Below are positions 8,095 through 18,132 of a stretch of 64,000 nucleotides of DNA, in pieces; position 1 is the first letter of the stretch; every line of letters begins with the position of its first letter. Source of the stretch: Bacteroidota bacterium. Its GTDB lineage: Bacteria; Bacteroidota; Bacteroidia; UKL13-3. The notes under the pieces were generated by a model. It saw only the letters and a list, made by a program, of their open reading frames with translations. It ran no database searches and was not told the DNA's origin. The stretch spans positions 132,427 to 196,426 of the forward strand of contig JAAFJM010000002.1 in NCBI GenBank assembly GCA_013298895.1, in the 5' to 3' direction. A program made the position numbers and the translations under genes.

Positions 8095-10152
8095 TTATTG
8101 TTCAATATTAATGGTAATTGCGCCATTTTCAAGCACATTATTAGTCAAAACATTTTTTGTTTTTAAAAATTTCACAATACTTTGAGATTGAAGATTATTT
8201 AATTTAGAACTTATAATAACAGGTGTATTGACTGCCAATAAATTGGTGTCAATATAAATTTTTTCGGTTAAAATATTGGTGTAATTGGGCCGTATTTTGT
8301 TACCAATATTTATGTTTAGCTGGTCAATTTTAATTTGTAAATTATTCTTAAAATTAATGGTGTCTACTTTTGTTATACCACTTGCCCAAATATGTTGTTG
8401 TAAATGAAAATGGAACTTATCCTTATCATTAATTAGTGAAGTATCGGCTATTAAAGTACTTTTTTGACCATCCACAATTTGCATGGCAAATGTTTTATTG
8501 ATATTATAAATGGTAATAAATTTTTGATTCTCAGTTTTGAAATCTTCATATGTATTTACTATCAAAACTAGGATATAAAATATTAATGCATTTTTGGCTA
8601 AATATTGTTTTCGAGTGATAAAATAATTACAAGTATAAGCAACTGCAATAAATATAAGAATGGTCTCTATTTCGGTAATTTGAATACCTGTAATATAAGA
8701 AAATGGCAACTTTTCGAGCCAAAGCACAATGACATTAGTAAAATAGATAAGCCATTTTACCATAAATCCTAAACCAAATGCTAAATAAGTAAATAAAGGA
8801 ATAAGTTGTGCTAAACCTGCTGCAAATATCATGGCTATAGCTACAAAAATAATCCCGGTTGTTATAGGAATAATAAGCAAATTACTTGCTAAAAAGTAAA
8901 CTGGAAACTGATGGAAATACAATAATCCTAGAGGGAAAGTAGCTAATTGCGCAGCTATAGAAACTGAAATAATATTCCAAATTTCATTACTTATCCAATA
9001 TTTAAAAGTGAACCAATGTTTAAAATATTTTTGCATGGTTACAATACCAAAAACTGCTAAAAAACTCAATTGAAAACCTACACTAGCTAACATATTACTA
9101 TCGAATAACAGTAATGAAAATGCCGATGCCGCTAGTGTATTATAAATGTTTGGCTTGTTTTTTACTGTATTGCCAAGGGCAACAAAACTAAACATAACAC
9201 TGGCACGTAAAATAGATGGTGAAAGCCCGCAAAGCAGCGAGTAAGCCCAAATTATTAGTAGGGAGATGATGGCTTTTATAATGCGTTGGTATTTTTTCTT
9301 ATCAAAATATTTGAGTACCAAATTGATTAACCAAAAAATCAAACCAACATGCATTCCGCTAACCGCTAATACATGCAATGTTCCTGTGTTGGAGTATGCC
9401 TTAACTAAATCAGAGTCAATATCATCGTCATAACCATAAAGAAGTGCTTTTGATATGGCAATTTCAGAATTACTTTTAACATAAGTTAGCAGTGTTTTGT
9501 TAAAAAATCCTTGCGCTTCATAAGCGATTTTCCATAAAGGATTTCCACCAAGTTTATCAATTACGATAAAGTTATTTTTTAATAAAAAAGCTTGCTGATA
9601 AATTTGGTTGAAAGCTAAATAACGCTTGTAATTAAATTCATAGGGGTTTTGCGGTCCTTTAATTTCTTGGCATTTATTTTTTATTAATAATCTAGTTCCA
9701 TAACTCAATTGAGGTAATAATGAAGAGTCTTTTTCAAAATATAAAATAATATTTCCATCAACTGCTTGATTGTAACCTTTACTAACTACTTTTAAAACCT
9801 TAGCCCTGCACTTAATTGAATTTTTCCGAATTTGTCCAGGTTCATTTATGTCTAGAAGTAAATACTCTCCATTAGTTTTTGTAAAATGAGTTTGATAATT
9901 TAAATGATTGTGACTGGTGTGAATGGCTACACCGGCAGTGTATAATAAGAAATTTAAAAAAATACCAAATGACAAATTGTTAAGTTTATAATTATAGAAT
10001 TTCCAAACTATTAAAAGTAAAAGTAATGATATTGAAAATATACTAACACAAGTGGCAATTGGTATTGGGAAAAACATGTTGATTCCAATTCCAATGCTCA
10101 TAGGAATAACTATTCTTACAAATGGTATTTGATGCCAATAGCCAGCTAACAT
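8095..10152 (-). CDS. comEC: ComEC/Rec2 family DNA uptake channel protein
   Basis: 685-residue polytopic inner-membrane protein. Residues about 10-80 form the first membrane segments; a soluble DUF4131 domain (about 85-200) follows; the competence domain with many membrane helices spans about 230-520 and holds the hallmark VSGMHVGLIFWL. The C-terminal about 150 residues lack the HxHxDH metal motif of the metallo-beta-lactamase domain found in Bacillus ComEC, as is usual in Bacteroidota. It carries single-stranded DNA into the cytoplasm during transformation. The Met at 10152 directly precedes the first hydrophobic segment. Confidence 0.9.
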   Translation of the reverse strand: MLAGYWHQIPFVRIVIPMSIGIGINMFFPIPIATCVSIFSISLLLLLIVWKFYNYKLNNLSFGIFLNFLLYTAGVAIHTSHNHLNYQTHFTKTNGEYLLLDINEPGQIRKNSIKCRAKVLKVVSKGYNQAVDGNIILYFEKDSSLLPQLSYGTRLLIKNKCQEIKGPQNPYEFNYKRYLAFNQIYQQAFLLKNNFIVIDKLGGNPLWKIAYEAQGFFNKTLLTYVKSNSEIAISKALLYGYDDDIDSDLVKAYSNTGTLHVLAVSGMHVGLIFWLINLVLKYFDKKKYQRIIKAIISLLIIWAYSLLCGLSPSILRASVMFSFVALGNTVKNKPNIYNTLAASAFSLLLFDSNMLASVGFQLSFLAVFGIVTMQKYFKHWFTFKYWISNEIWNIISVSIAAQLATFPLGLLYFHQFPVYFLASNLLIIPITTGIIFVAIAMIFAAGLAQLIPLFTYLAFGLGFMVKWLIYFTNVIVLWLEKLPFSYITGIQITEIETILIFIAVAYTCNYFITRKQYLAKNALIFYILVLIVNTYEDFKTENQKFITIYNINKTFAMQIVDGQKSTLIADTSLINDKDKFHFHLQQHIWASGITKVDTINFKNNLQIKIDQLNINIGNKIRPNYTNILTEKIYIDTNLLAVNTPVIISSKLNNLQSQSIVKFLKTKNVLTNNVLENGAITINIEQ

Positions 10153-10251
10153 TTAAAACGAATAAATACAACTAATTACAAATAAATACAAAAAAACTCA
10201 AAGGTTAATAAAAGTGTTTATTAATCTTTAAAATTTAATTGCAAGCAATAT

Positions 10252-10259
10252 TATGTTTG
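10252..10259 (+). promoter_or_regulatory. Bacteroidota -7 promoter motif
   Basis: TATGTTTG fits TAnnTTTG and lies 22 bases before the ATG of the small membrane protein gene. The spacing gives a leader of about 15-20 bases. No clear -33 element is visible. Confidence 0.45.
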
Positions 10260-10281
10260 TATACTAATTAAATAAAAAAAT

Positions 10282-10740
10282 ATGACATACAATTACTTAT
10301 TAATGGTTCACAGTTGGTTGCGTTGGGCATTTTTAATTGCAGCACTTTTTGCAATAATTCGTTCATTAAATGGCAAGTTTGGCAATAAACCATTTGGGAA
10401 AGAAGATAATACTGCAGCTACTATTTTAATTGCATTAACACACACAATGTTATTATTGGGAATAATACTTTGGTTTGTGAGCCCTAATGTGCAAAATGCT
10501 TTGGCTCAAGGTGCTGGTGTGTTTATGAAAGATAAATACATGCGATTAATAGTAATAGAGCATCCTATAACCAATATAATTGCTGTGGCTTTAATTCAAA
10601 TTGGTAGAATAAAAAGCAAGAAAGCATATGAAGATGCAGTTAAACACAACCGTAGTTTAATTTATTATGGTTTAGGTTTATTGTTAATCTTGTCGCGCAT
10701 TCCGTGGGGCACAACGCCTCTGTTTAGAGGAATGGAATAA
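10282..10740 (+). CDS. Small four-helix membrane protein (Bacteroidota, often labelled cytochrome b-like)
   Basis: 152 residues with about four membrane helices (about 10-27, 45-66, 90-108, 125-142). It starts YNYLLMVHSWLRW, with His10 in helix 1, His54 (ALTHTMLL) in helix 2 and His95 (IEHPITN) before helix 3, spaced so that heme binding is conceivable. Homologues in Bacteroidota genomes are often annotated as cytochrome b, but no CxxCH or proven heme site is seen, so the role is unknown. It stands alone with its own promoter motif and terminator. Confidence 0.75.
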   Translation: MTYNYLLMVHSWLRWAFLIAALFAIIRSLNGKFGNKPFGKEDNTAATILIALTHTMLLLGIILWFVSPNVQNALAQGAGVFMKDKYMRLIVIEHPITNIIAVALIQIGRIKSKKAYEDAVKHNRSLIYYGLGLLLILSRIPWGTTPLFRGME

Positions 10741-10757
10741 TTTTAAAAAAGAAAAAA

Positions 10758-10790
10758 GGGAGCATTTGTTTTTAAATGTTCCCTTTTTTT
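10758..10790. terminator. Bidirectional intrinsic terminator
   Basis: GGGAGCATTT and AAATGTTCCC form a ten-pair stem (one G-U) with a short T-rich loop; A-runs lie before and T-runs after it. It serves both the plus-strand membrane protein and the convergent T9SS gene. Confidence 0.85.
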
Positions 10791-10807
10791 TGTGGCGTAG
10801 ATTTTGT

Positions 10808-13800
10808 TTATTCTTTTATAAACCTACTTGTTTGTTTAGCATTAACTTCATCAATTATTTGTAAAAAATAAATTCCTTGCGCTAAATTATCAATAGTTAA
10901 AGAAATTTTTTTCAAATTATTATTTTCATAGTTTATTTCTTTTACCAACTGACCTGTTACATTATAAATCAAAACAGTTTTTATAATATTATTGGTAATT
11001 ATGTTTAGTTTGTTGCTAGCAGGGTTAGGGTAAACGTTGAATGCTAGTATTTCATTTTCTACTATTCCTACTGAATTAATATTTAAGCAAATTGAAGTGT
11101 CTTTACACCCTAACCGACTTACAATTACTGCATAATTTCCATTTACTTTAGCAGTATAATTTTGACCATTTGCATTGGCTATAATTGAGTTGGTATTACA
11201 ATTTAGCCATTGGTAATTAGCTTCGGTTTGAGTTGCGGTTAATATTGTTTTATTTTTTGTTATTGCTACATTTGGTAACAGTTTAACATCTAATTTAATA
11301 CTTGCAGTGTCTGAACAACCCTTTTCGTTTAATACAGTTACACTGTAAGTTTTGCTACTTAAAGGTACAAATACTTCTCCGTTAATAATACCATCTGTCC
11401 AAAAATATAAATTACCACCAGTAGCGGTAAGTTTTACGGGTGTTTTGGCACATACAGGATTTTGGCTTGCAAGTATATTTACAGTTGGATTTGCATTAAC
11501 AACTATATTAATAAAAGCAGAGTCAATACAACCGTTGCTATCAATACCAATTAGTTTGTAATTGGTATTTACCAATGGTTTAAAAGGCTCATTATTTATA
11601 ATATTATTATTCCAATTATATGTTTTTGCACCATTACCGCTAAGTTTAATGGTTTCTCCTTGGCATATTATGGTGGAATTGGCGCTAATGGTTATTTGTG
11701 GTTTCGGATAAATGTTAAATGTTTTTGACAGTGAATCCTTACAATTATTTAAATCATCAGTAACAATTAATTGAATAATGTAACTAACAGCATTATTGAA
11801 ATTTTTAGTAAAATTAATGTTGGTTGATGTATCTAAGTTGTTTAATTTCCATAATCTATTAATGTTTCCTTGGCCAACTGCTGAAGTATCAGTAAATACC
11901 AATGTATTGTTAATACATTGACTACCATCATTTAAAGTAAAACCAATTTTTGGTTTTGGCAACACTAATACAGTAACTTTGTTTCTTTTACTTGCCCCAC
12001 ATGTACTATCCTGTATATAATAAGTAGTTATTTTGTTCAATATTGGCGTGTTAAAACTTGTTCCTGATTTTAAAAAAATTCCATCAATTGAGTCAGTGTA
12101 CCAAGAAATAGTACCTATACCAATTCCATTTAAAGTACTACTCGAACCTTCACAAATTACTGTATTGTTAGCAGTTGGCGGATGCGGAGGAATGCAAATG
12201 GTTGTATTTGCTCCTAAAAAGAAGGTGTTGTTTAATTCAGCATCATTTAGTTGTGTGCGGGTTGCTATTGGTGCGATAGGTGTTCCTATTCCATTTTGTG
12301 CAAGTCCTGGTGCTTTTCCATTAGCCAAAGTGAGTCTAATATTTGTAGGTAAATTTATGTAACCACTATCTAAGTTTCCTTGGGCTCTTATGGTTATGTT
12401 ATTGCCTTTTAAACCATTAGCTGTGACTATTTGCCAGTTATAATTTTGTCTATTTTTTACTGTGGTATTACTATCACTAAATGGATCAGTAAAACTAAAC
12501 ATGCCCCCTATATTGTTATGTGAGATGCTTATAGTTCCGCTTTGAGTAAAATTTCCAACAACCCAAATGTTACGTCTTTGGTTTCCAAAACCAAACGGGT
12601 AAATATTTGAATCTAAATTCTGGGTGAATAAATTGTTAGATGGAAACCACTTTGTAACTACACCATTTCCTTTTAAATATCCATTGCTAGCTAAAAGGTT
12701 CCCCCTATTAATTGAGTCCATTCCTAGGGTTAAATTATTGTTATTAAGGTCAAATGCTCCATTTTTAAGAATTAAATTACAGTTGATAATATTTATATCT
12801 TTACCTAATTTTAAACCAAAATTATTATCTAAAGTAATATCTAACCTATTTGGCAATTCAGATTTAAACTGTATACTTCCTTCGCCTTTTATCTCTTGTA
12901 AGGTGTTGCCTCCTAATGTTATTTTTCCTGTTAAATTAATTTCAGGACTAAAAACAACAGATGCCATTGGTTTTACTGTAATATTTTTTTTTATTATTAA
13001 ATTGTCCCTAATTGTAACTTGAACATTGCCGCTATCTATTTGTAGGTTTTCCATTGTACAGTTTACAAAAGCTAACGTGTAGTTTGGTGATACTACATCA
13101 TTTTTATAAATGAAATTACTAAAATTTAGGTCATTATAATAATGACCTGTGAAATTACGAATAATACCAACTCCATTATAAATAAAAGTGCTTCCGCTTA
13201 AAAAAGTAAAAGGGTTCTTTGAAGCATTATAACTTAAACGAGTAAGTTCCTTTTCTTCATAAATAGCTCCAGAATCGAAAACAACCTCATTGGTATTATC
13301 AAGTAATCTAAATATACTGATAAATTGTTTTTCAGAAATAGTTATTTTTCCATTGTTTTTTATACGAATTGAATTTGAATCAATAGCTGTTAACATGGAG
13401 CTAGTTATGGTTAATGCAAAAGGAGCAATATCCAAAGCACCACCTATATTGGCAAAGGCTCCTGGCCCTTTAAAAATGGATAAACTAGGTGCACTACAAT
13501 TAATTTGTAATGCAGCACCTGTAGTAATTTCAAAACTTGGTGTAGTGCTGCTTTTTTGTGTAATTTTTAATTGGGGCTGAATATAAAAAGACCTATAAAC
13601 AGTATCAAATACAAAATTGTTATATAAAACGTCACCTCCACTAGTAAGACTATCATTTATTACTCCATTTATATGTAAACCAATACTGTATAACGAATCT
13701 GTAATAATATCATATTTTTTTAATTGGGTTAAATATTTAGTACCTTTAGGACCTCTACCATCAACTCCAAATTCGTATTCCCCAATGCCTTTTTCTGCTA

Positions 13801-14032
13801 TTGCAGTTGCAAAATTAACCTTGGCATTATTTTTAATCACTAATTTTCCAATAGTTTGTGTCCTTATGTTGTTTACCGTACAAATAGCTAAATTGTTCCC
13901 GTCAAAAATAAGAACATCGTTTGTATCTGGGAAATTCCTTGCAGGCAGCCAACTATTAGGTGATAAAAAATTACCTGAATCTACCGCCCAAGTATAAGTG
14001 TTTTGTGCATTTCCCAAATGGTTACAAAACAA
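10808..14032 (-). CDS. Large surface protein with PKD domain and T9SS type A sorting domain; signal peptide out of frame at an A7 tract
   Basis: The 1,074-codon frame begins only at a TTG (14032) inside the signal peptide. Translated further up in the same frame, codons give KNLLFAFYLFCNHLGNAQ, a good signal peptide, but no start codon occurs before the upstream TAA. A GTG at 14061-14059 followed by A7 would give MKKNLLFAF... if the tract had one more (or two fewer) A. The mature body has a long beta-rich region (about 10-610), Ig-like and PKD-like segments (about 620-960, including TFNIYPKP linkers) and a C-terminal sorting domain (about 1000-1074, VYPNPASNKL). It is expected at the cell surface through T9SS; function unknown, perhaps adhesion. 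Confidence 0.85.
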   Translation of the reverse strand: MFCNHLGNAQNTYTWAVDSGNFLSPNSWLPARNFPDTNDVLIFDGNNLAICTVNNIRTQTIGKLVIKNNAKVNFATAIAEKGIGEYEFGVDGRGPKGTKYLTQLKKYDIITDSLYSIGLHINGVINDSLTSGGDVLYNNFVFDTVYRSFYIQPQLKITQKSSTTPSFEITTGAALQINCSAPSLSIFKGPGAFANIGGALDIAPFALTITSSMLTAIDSNSIRIKNNGKITISEKQFISIFRLLDNTNEVVFDSGAIYEEKELTRLSYNASKNPFTFLSGSTFIYNGVGIIRNFTGHYYNDLNFSNFIYKNDVVSPNYTLAFVNCTMENLQIDSGNVQVTIRDNLIIKKNITVKPMASVVFSPEINLTGKITLGGNTLQEIKGEGSIQFKSELPNRLDITLDNNFGLKLGKDINIINCNLILKNGAFDLNNNNLTLGMDSINRGNLLASNGYLKGNGVVTKWFPSNNLFTQNLDSNIYPFGFGNQRRNIWVVGNFTQSGTISISHNNIGGMFSFTDPFSDSNTTVKNRQNYNWQIVTANGLKGNNITIRAQGNLDSGYINLPTNIRLTLANGKAPGLAQNGIGTPIAPIATRTQLNDAELNNTFFLGANTTICIPPHPPTANNTVICEGSSSTLNGIGIGTISWYTDSIDGIFLKSGTSFNTPILNKITTYYIQDSTCGASKRNKVTVLVLPKPKIGFTLNDGSQCINNTLVFTDTSAVGQGNINRLWKLNNLDTSTNINFTKNFNNAVSYIIQLIVTDDLNNCKDSLSKTFNIYPKPQITISANSTIICQGETIKLSGNGAKTYNWNNNIINNEPFKPLVNTNYKLIGIDSNGCIDSAFINIVVNANPTVNILASQNPVCAKTPVKLTATGGNLYFWTDGIINGEVFVPLSSKTYSVTVLNEKGCSDTASIKLDVKLLPNVAITKNKTILTATQTEANYQWLNCNTNSIIANANGQNYTAKVNGNYAVIVSRLGCKDTSICLNINSVGIVENEILAFNVYPNPASNKLNIITNNIIKTVLIYNVTGQLVKEINYENNNLKKISLTIDNLAQGIYFLQIIDEVNAKQTSRFIKE

Positions 14033-14300
14033 ATAAAAAGCAAATAGTAGATTTTTTTCACACTTATATTATTTCAAAGCAATTTAGAATTTTAATTGAA
14101 ATCTTAAAAGGATAATTTATAATTTTTAAACTAATTGGATTGATAAAGTTAAGATACAAAGGTTAGATTATAATACTTTTTAATATTAACCAAATACAAA
14201 TCACCATTAATAAGTGTTTGTTTCTTTTCCTAAAATATGGCTTTTTGAGGCAATAACCTAAAAGTTTGGTTAAAAACAGAATGGATTATGTTATCCAAAT

Positions 14301-15581
14301 TTACGCTATGCTTTGGGTTTTTCGTTTACTAAAATAGTAAAACATAATGATACCTACCACTATCATAGAAGTAGAAATAAGCTCGGCTTGTGTTGGGTGA
14401 AAACCAAAAATATTATAAGTAGTATTAACCCTTATTTTTTCAATAACAAAACGTTCAATTCCGTTTACAATCATGTAAAAACTAATTAAAGTTCCAGGTT
14501 TGGTAAACTTAGCTCTAAATTTCCAAAGTCCAGCAAACATTAAAATGCAAACTATAGCTTCATACAAAGCAGTTGGAAAAACTGGGTTTGGAAGCATATA
14601 GCAATGAGTTCCTGAACAATTGCTCATTTGAACACCTGCTTTTATAACATTATTATGGTAATTAAAACCCCAAAACCAATCAGGTAAAAAGCTAAATCCT
14701 TCAAAATAAATGGCTCTTACATTTTGAATTCCACCAAATTCGTGAGCATAATAATCACTGTATAGCGGCAAAACACTCGATTCGAAATAACCTGGAGCTG
14801 CTTTAAACATTTCACCAGCTGCATTTAAATGGTATGCTGAATTGATAACACCCCAATCGCCATCGCCACTTAAATGACATCCGATTCGGCCAATTCCATA
14901 GGCTAGCATTAATCCTGGAGCAATAGCATCTGACAAATGAATGGGGTCAATTTGATTTTTGCGTGCATAAAAAACTACACTTGCAGCAGCTACTAATAAT
15001 CCACCATAAAAAGTTAATCCGCTAAATGATATCAAAGAATTAATTGGGTCGGCAATTAGCTCGTCAATATTTTCTAAATTATGAAAAATCTTAGCACCTA
15101 AAATACCTGAAATAGCTGCAATAAATAAAATATTCCACATGTGGTTATGCGGAAACATTTCTCTTTCAATTTCTTTTGGTTCTAAATCGCCTAATTTTTT
15201 ATTAGCCGCGTAAATTGTATAATATCCATAAGCACCGCCAATAATTAATCCTACAAAACTGCCTTGCATTGATAAAATAAAATCTTGCGGGTTTTGAACC
15301 AAAGAATCGTAATTGGTTAAAGCTTCAAAAAACTTAAAACCAATAAATGACCAAGAGAGAATTGCAAAAAAAGTTTCTGTTGAACTGGCTTTTTTATTAA
15401 TCCAAACTTTAGTTCTTATTGGTTTTAATAAACCTAAACTTTCTCTTCTTTTTAACTCGTTAACAGCAGTTATAAAAGCGCCTGCAAACGATAATCCAAG
15501 CATTAAACCAAAGGTTTGAATGGGCAATGGAATATTCAAACCAAAAAGGTCTCTTAATAAATCACTTAACGATGCGTACAT
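14301..15581 (-). CDS. lgt: Prolipoprotein diacylglyceryl transferase
   Basis: 426-residue polytopic membrane protein that moves diacylglycerol from phosphatidylglycerol to the lipobox Cys of prolipoproteins. The Lgt signature region reads GRIGCHLSGDGDWG, holding the family's conserved Gly-Arg and the acidic residue; seven or more membrane segments are visible. Longer than E. coli Lgt (291), with extra loop sequence around 240-330, as in other Bacteroidota. Third gene of a likely map-speB-lgt operon (22 bases after the agmatinase gene). Several lipoproteins in this window would be its substrates. Confidence 0.93.
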   Translation of the reverse strand: MYASLSDLLRDLFGLNIPLPIQTFGLMLGLSFAGAFITAVNELKRRESLGLLKPIRTKVWINKKASSTETFFAILSWSFIGFKFFEALTNYDSLVQNPQDFILSMQGSFVGLIIGGAYGYYTIYAANKKLGDLEPKEIEREMFPHNHMWNILFIAAISGILGAKIFHNLENIDELIADPINSLISFSGLTFYGGLLVAAASVVFYARKNQIDPIHLSDAIAPGLMLAYGIGRIGCHLSGDGDWGVINSAYHLNAAGEMFKAAPGYFESSVLPLYSDYYAHEFGGIQNVRAIYFEGFSFLPDWFWGFNYHNNVIKAGVQMSNCSGTHCYMLPNPVFPTALYEAIVCILMFAGLWKFRAKFTKPGTLISFYMIVNGIERFVIEKIRVNTTYNIFGFHPTQAELISTSMIVVGIIMFYYFSKRKTQSIA

Positions 15582-15603
15582 GAAGGCTTAGGTTTTTTAG
15601 AAA

Positions 15604-16494
15604 TTATATTGTTTTAAGTGTTAAATAACCAATTAGTTTATAAACCAATTTAGCCATTGTGTATTCAGTTAAAATATTGCCTTTTACTGGGGCAATTTCA
15701 ACAACATCAAAACCAACAATATTTTTTGAAGCAATTACTTTTTTCAAAAATTGGATGGTTTCGTTCCATTGCATTCCGTTTGGTTCTGCTGTTCCTACAG
15801 CGGGTACTATGCTTGGGTCAAATCCATCCGCATCAATGCTGATATAAACATTTTCGCCAAGTGTTGCCAATGCTTCATCTGCCCAATTGGGGTTATTACG
15901 AATTTGGTGCGCATAAAAAGTATGTATGTGGCTTGACTCTTTAATTAGATTAGATTCTTCAATACACTGAGCTCTGATGCCAATTTGAGTTAAAGGAACA
16001 CCTAATTCTTGCACACGATACATAACACTTGCATGGCTATAAGGGTTATCGTTATAACTTTCGCGTAAATCACTGTGAGCATCTATTTGTAATACATGTA
16101 CATTTGGCGTTTTAGCTTTTACTGCTTTGATACAACCTAAGCTAATGGTATGTTCTGCTCCTAAGGTAATCGGGAATTTATTATCACTGATTAATTTAGC
16201 AGTTTCTTCCTCAATTAATTTCACCGCTTTTGCATCAACTTTACGTTTAAAATCCATAGGGTGTAAAGTACATATACCTCCCAATTTGTAGCTTTCTTGG
16301 TCTAATTCTTCATCATAAAGTTCTACAAATTGGCTTGCTTTTATAATTGCTTCAGGGCCTTTATCAGAGCCGCTCAAATAACTTGAAGTGTATTCATAAG
16401 GAGCTGATTGGATAACATATTTTGAGTTTTTATAGCTAGAAAATTCAGTGTCCTCAATAGCTAAAAAGTTTTTTTTGTGGTTATAAAATTTCAT
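15604..16494 (-). CDS. speB: Agmatinase/arginase family ureohydrolase
   Basis: 296-residue ureohydrolase with the full dimanganese site: His115 in GAEHTIS, Asp138-x-His140-x-Asp142 in QIDAHSDLR, and Asp211-x-Asp213 in SIDADGFDPS. The pattern GAEHT and overall length favour agmatinase (agmatine to putrescine and urea) over arginase or formimidoylglutamase, though specificity cannot be proved. It lies 20 bases after map and 22 before lgt on one strand. Putrescine synthesis would be its role. Confidence 0.88.
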   Translation of the reverse strand: MKFYNHKKNFLAIEDTEFSSYKNSKYVIQSAPYEYTSSYLSGSDKGPEAIIKASQFVELYDEELDQESYKLGGICTLHPMDFKRKVDAKAVKLIEEETAKLISDNKFPITLGAEHTISLGCIKAVKAKTPNVHVLQIDAHSDLRESYNDNPYSHASVMYRVQELGVPLTQIGIRAQCIEESNLIKESSHIHTFYAHQIRNNPNWADEALATLGENVYISIDADGFDPSIVPAVGTAEPNGMQWNETIQFLKKVIASKNIVGFDVVEIAPVKGNILTEYTMAKLVYKLIGYLTLKTI

Positions 16495-16514
16495 ATTATC
16501 TAAAAATATTGTTG

Positions 16515-17306
16515 TTAAAAAATGCTGGTTGGTACTGGAAACTCGTTGTTAATATCGGTTAAAACCAATGGAGTTGAAGTGGTAATGCAAATGGTATGCT
16601 CAAATTGGGCAGATAACTTGCCATCAATAGTTCTGGCAGTCCACTTGTCTTTTTTATCAACTTTAGCCCTTGCTTTTCCTGCATTTATCATAGGTTCAAT
16701 GGTAAATGTCATTCCCGGAACCATTTCAGGTCCTAAATCTTCTGTTCTGCAATGGCCTACTTCGGGTTCTTCGTGAAATTTAATACCAACACCATGTCCG
16801 CAAAATTCGTAGACAACAGAATAACCAAAAGCACTTATGTATTTATCAATGGCATTGCCAATAAAACCAATTCTATTACCTGCTTTACATTGCCCAATCC
16901 CAATAGCCAAACTTTCTTTGGTTACATCAATTAATTTTTGAGCATACTCGCTAACTAGGCCAACTGTATACATTTTTGAAGTATCGCCATAATAACCATT
17001 TAAAATGGTGGTAACATCAATGTTTAAAATATCGCCATCGCGCAATACATAAGGTCCTGGAATACCATGACAAATTACATCATTAACCGAAATACATGTT
17101 TCTGCAGGATAACCTCTATAGCCCAAAGTAGCCGGAATAGCCTTGTTATCACGCATAAATTGGTTGCAAATATCGTTTAGGTATTTGGTAGTTACCCCTG
17201 TTTTTACAAATGGAGCCACTGTTTCTAATGTTTTGGCTGCCAATATAGAACTTGCTTTAATTCCTTCTATTTGCTCAGGAGTTTTTATGATTATTTTCTT
17301 CGACAC
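16515..17306 (-). CDS. map: Methionine aminopeptidase, type I
   Basis: 263 residues, the compact type I form. All five metal ligands are present: Asp97 (NIDVTT), Asp108 (YYGDTSK), His171 (CGHGVG), Glu204 (TIEPM) and Glu236 (QFEHT). It removes the initiator Met from nascent proteins. First gene of the likely operon with speB and lgt. A 160-base divergent gap separates it from the LUD gene. Confidence 0.95.
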   Translation of the reverse strand: MSKKIIIKTPEQIEGIKASSILAAKTLETVAPFVKTGVTTKYLNDICNQFMRDNKAIPATLGYRGYPAETCISVNDVICHGIPGPYVLRDGDILNIDVTTILNGYYGDTSKMYTVGLVSEYAQKLIDVTKESLAIGIGQCKAGNRIGFIGNAIDKYISAFGYSVVYEFCGHGVGIKFHEEPEVGHCRTEDLGPEMVPGMTFTIEPMINAGKARAKVDKKDKWTARTIDGKLSAQFEHTICITTSTPLVLTDINNEFPVPTSIF

Positions 17307-17466
17307 AGTATAAAAATGCTTTCTAAATTTTCGGCTGCAAAGTAAAGTAATTTATAGGCTTATACAATGATAAGTTTAGGTGAATTTTTAAAAGGAATGT
17401 GACAGCAAAACAATTTTTAAGTATACCTTTTAAGGTACTTGTATTGTATGCTAAATAAATATTACA

Positions 17467-18132
17467 TTGCGCATAGTGGATCAGCAGGTAACACCCAAAG
17501 AGAAAATATTAAAAAAAGTACGTCAAGCACTTACTTTTAAAAGCAAAAATCAATTTACCAATATTGATTTAGATAGCAATATTTATACACAACCAAGTAG
17601 TGATTTGAGTTTGTTGGAAATTTTTGCACAACAATTTACCGAGGCAAAGGGTGAATTTGTTCATTGCAGTAGTCAATTTGATTTTTTAGATAAACTGATA
17701 ACACTTTTGGAACAAAGAAAATGGAAACATTTTTTTTGTTGGGAGCACCAATTGCAAGATATGCTAAAAGATACGGGTATAAATTTTACTCATAAAAGAG
17801 AACAATTGGATAAAGTTCAAGCTTCCATTACTTCATGCGAAGCATTGATTGCCCGAACTGGTACTGTATTGGTTAGTTCCACTGCTAATAGTCGTACTTT
17901 AACAATTTGGCCTTCTGTCCATATTGTAATTGGCAAACGTTCACAACTTGTAATGGAAATTAAAGATGGAATGCAATTGGTAAAAAATCGTTACGGTAAA
18001 AATATTCCTTCACTTTTAAGTTTTATTACTGGCCCAAGCCGATCTGCTAATATTGAAAATACCATGGTTGTTGGAGCGCACGGCCCTACTGAGGTTTTTG
18101 TATTTATTATTGATGATACCCTTAGAGAATAA
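17467..18132 (+). CDS. LUD domain protein (LutC/YkgG family)
   Basis: 221-residue protein with the LUD fold: the C-terminal half has the family's SCEALIARTGTVLVSS glycine/serine stretch and the VVGAHGPTEVFVFIID end. LutC takes part in lactate oxidation with LutA and LutB, but those partners are absent here; single LUD proteins of this kind are common in Bacteroidota and their role is unknown. The start is uncertain: TTG at 17467 or GTG at 17476, both just before KEKILKKVRQAL. The stop overlaps the lpxH start by one base (TAATG), indicating translational coupling. A small inverted repeat (TACCTT/AAGGTA) lies about 40 bases upstream. Confidence 0.85.
   Translation: MRIVDQQVTPKEKILKKVRQALTFKSKNQFTNIDLDSNIYTQPSSDLSLLEIFAQQFTEAKGEFVHCSSQFDFLDKLITLLEQRKWKHFFCWEHQLQDMLKDTGINFTHKREQLDKVQASITSCEALIARTGTVLVSSTANSRTLTIWPSVHIVIGKRSQLVMEIKDGMQLVKNRYGKNIPSLLSFITGPSRSANIENTMVVGAHGPTEVFVFIIDDTLRE

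Noticed and set aside
12624-13022. 132-codon plus-strand reading opposite the large T9SS gene
   Set aside because: It is the antisense of a gene with clear domain structure; others at 11352, 12033, 13290 and 13617 are rejected for the same reason.
17410-17450. Inverted repeat TACCTT/AAGGTA upstream of the LUD gene as an operator
   Set aside because: Only six pairs and no regulator gene nearby; mentioned with the gene but not listed as a site.
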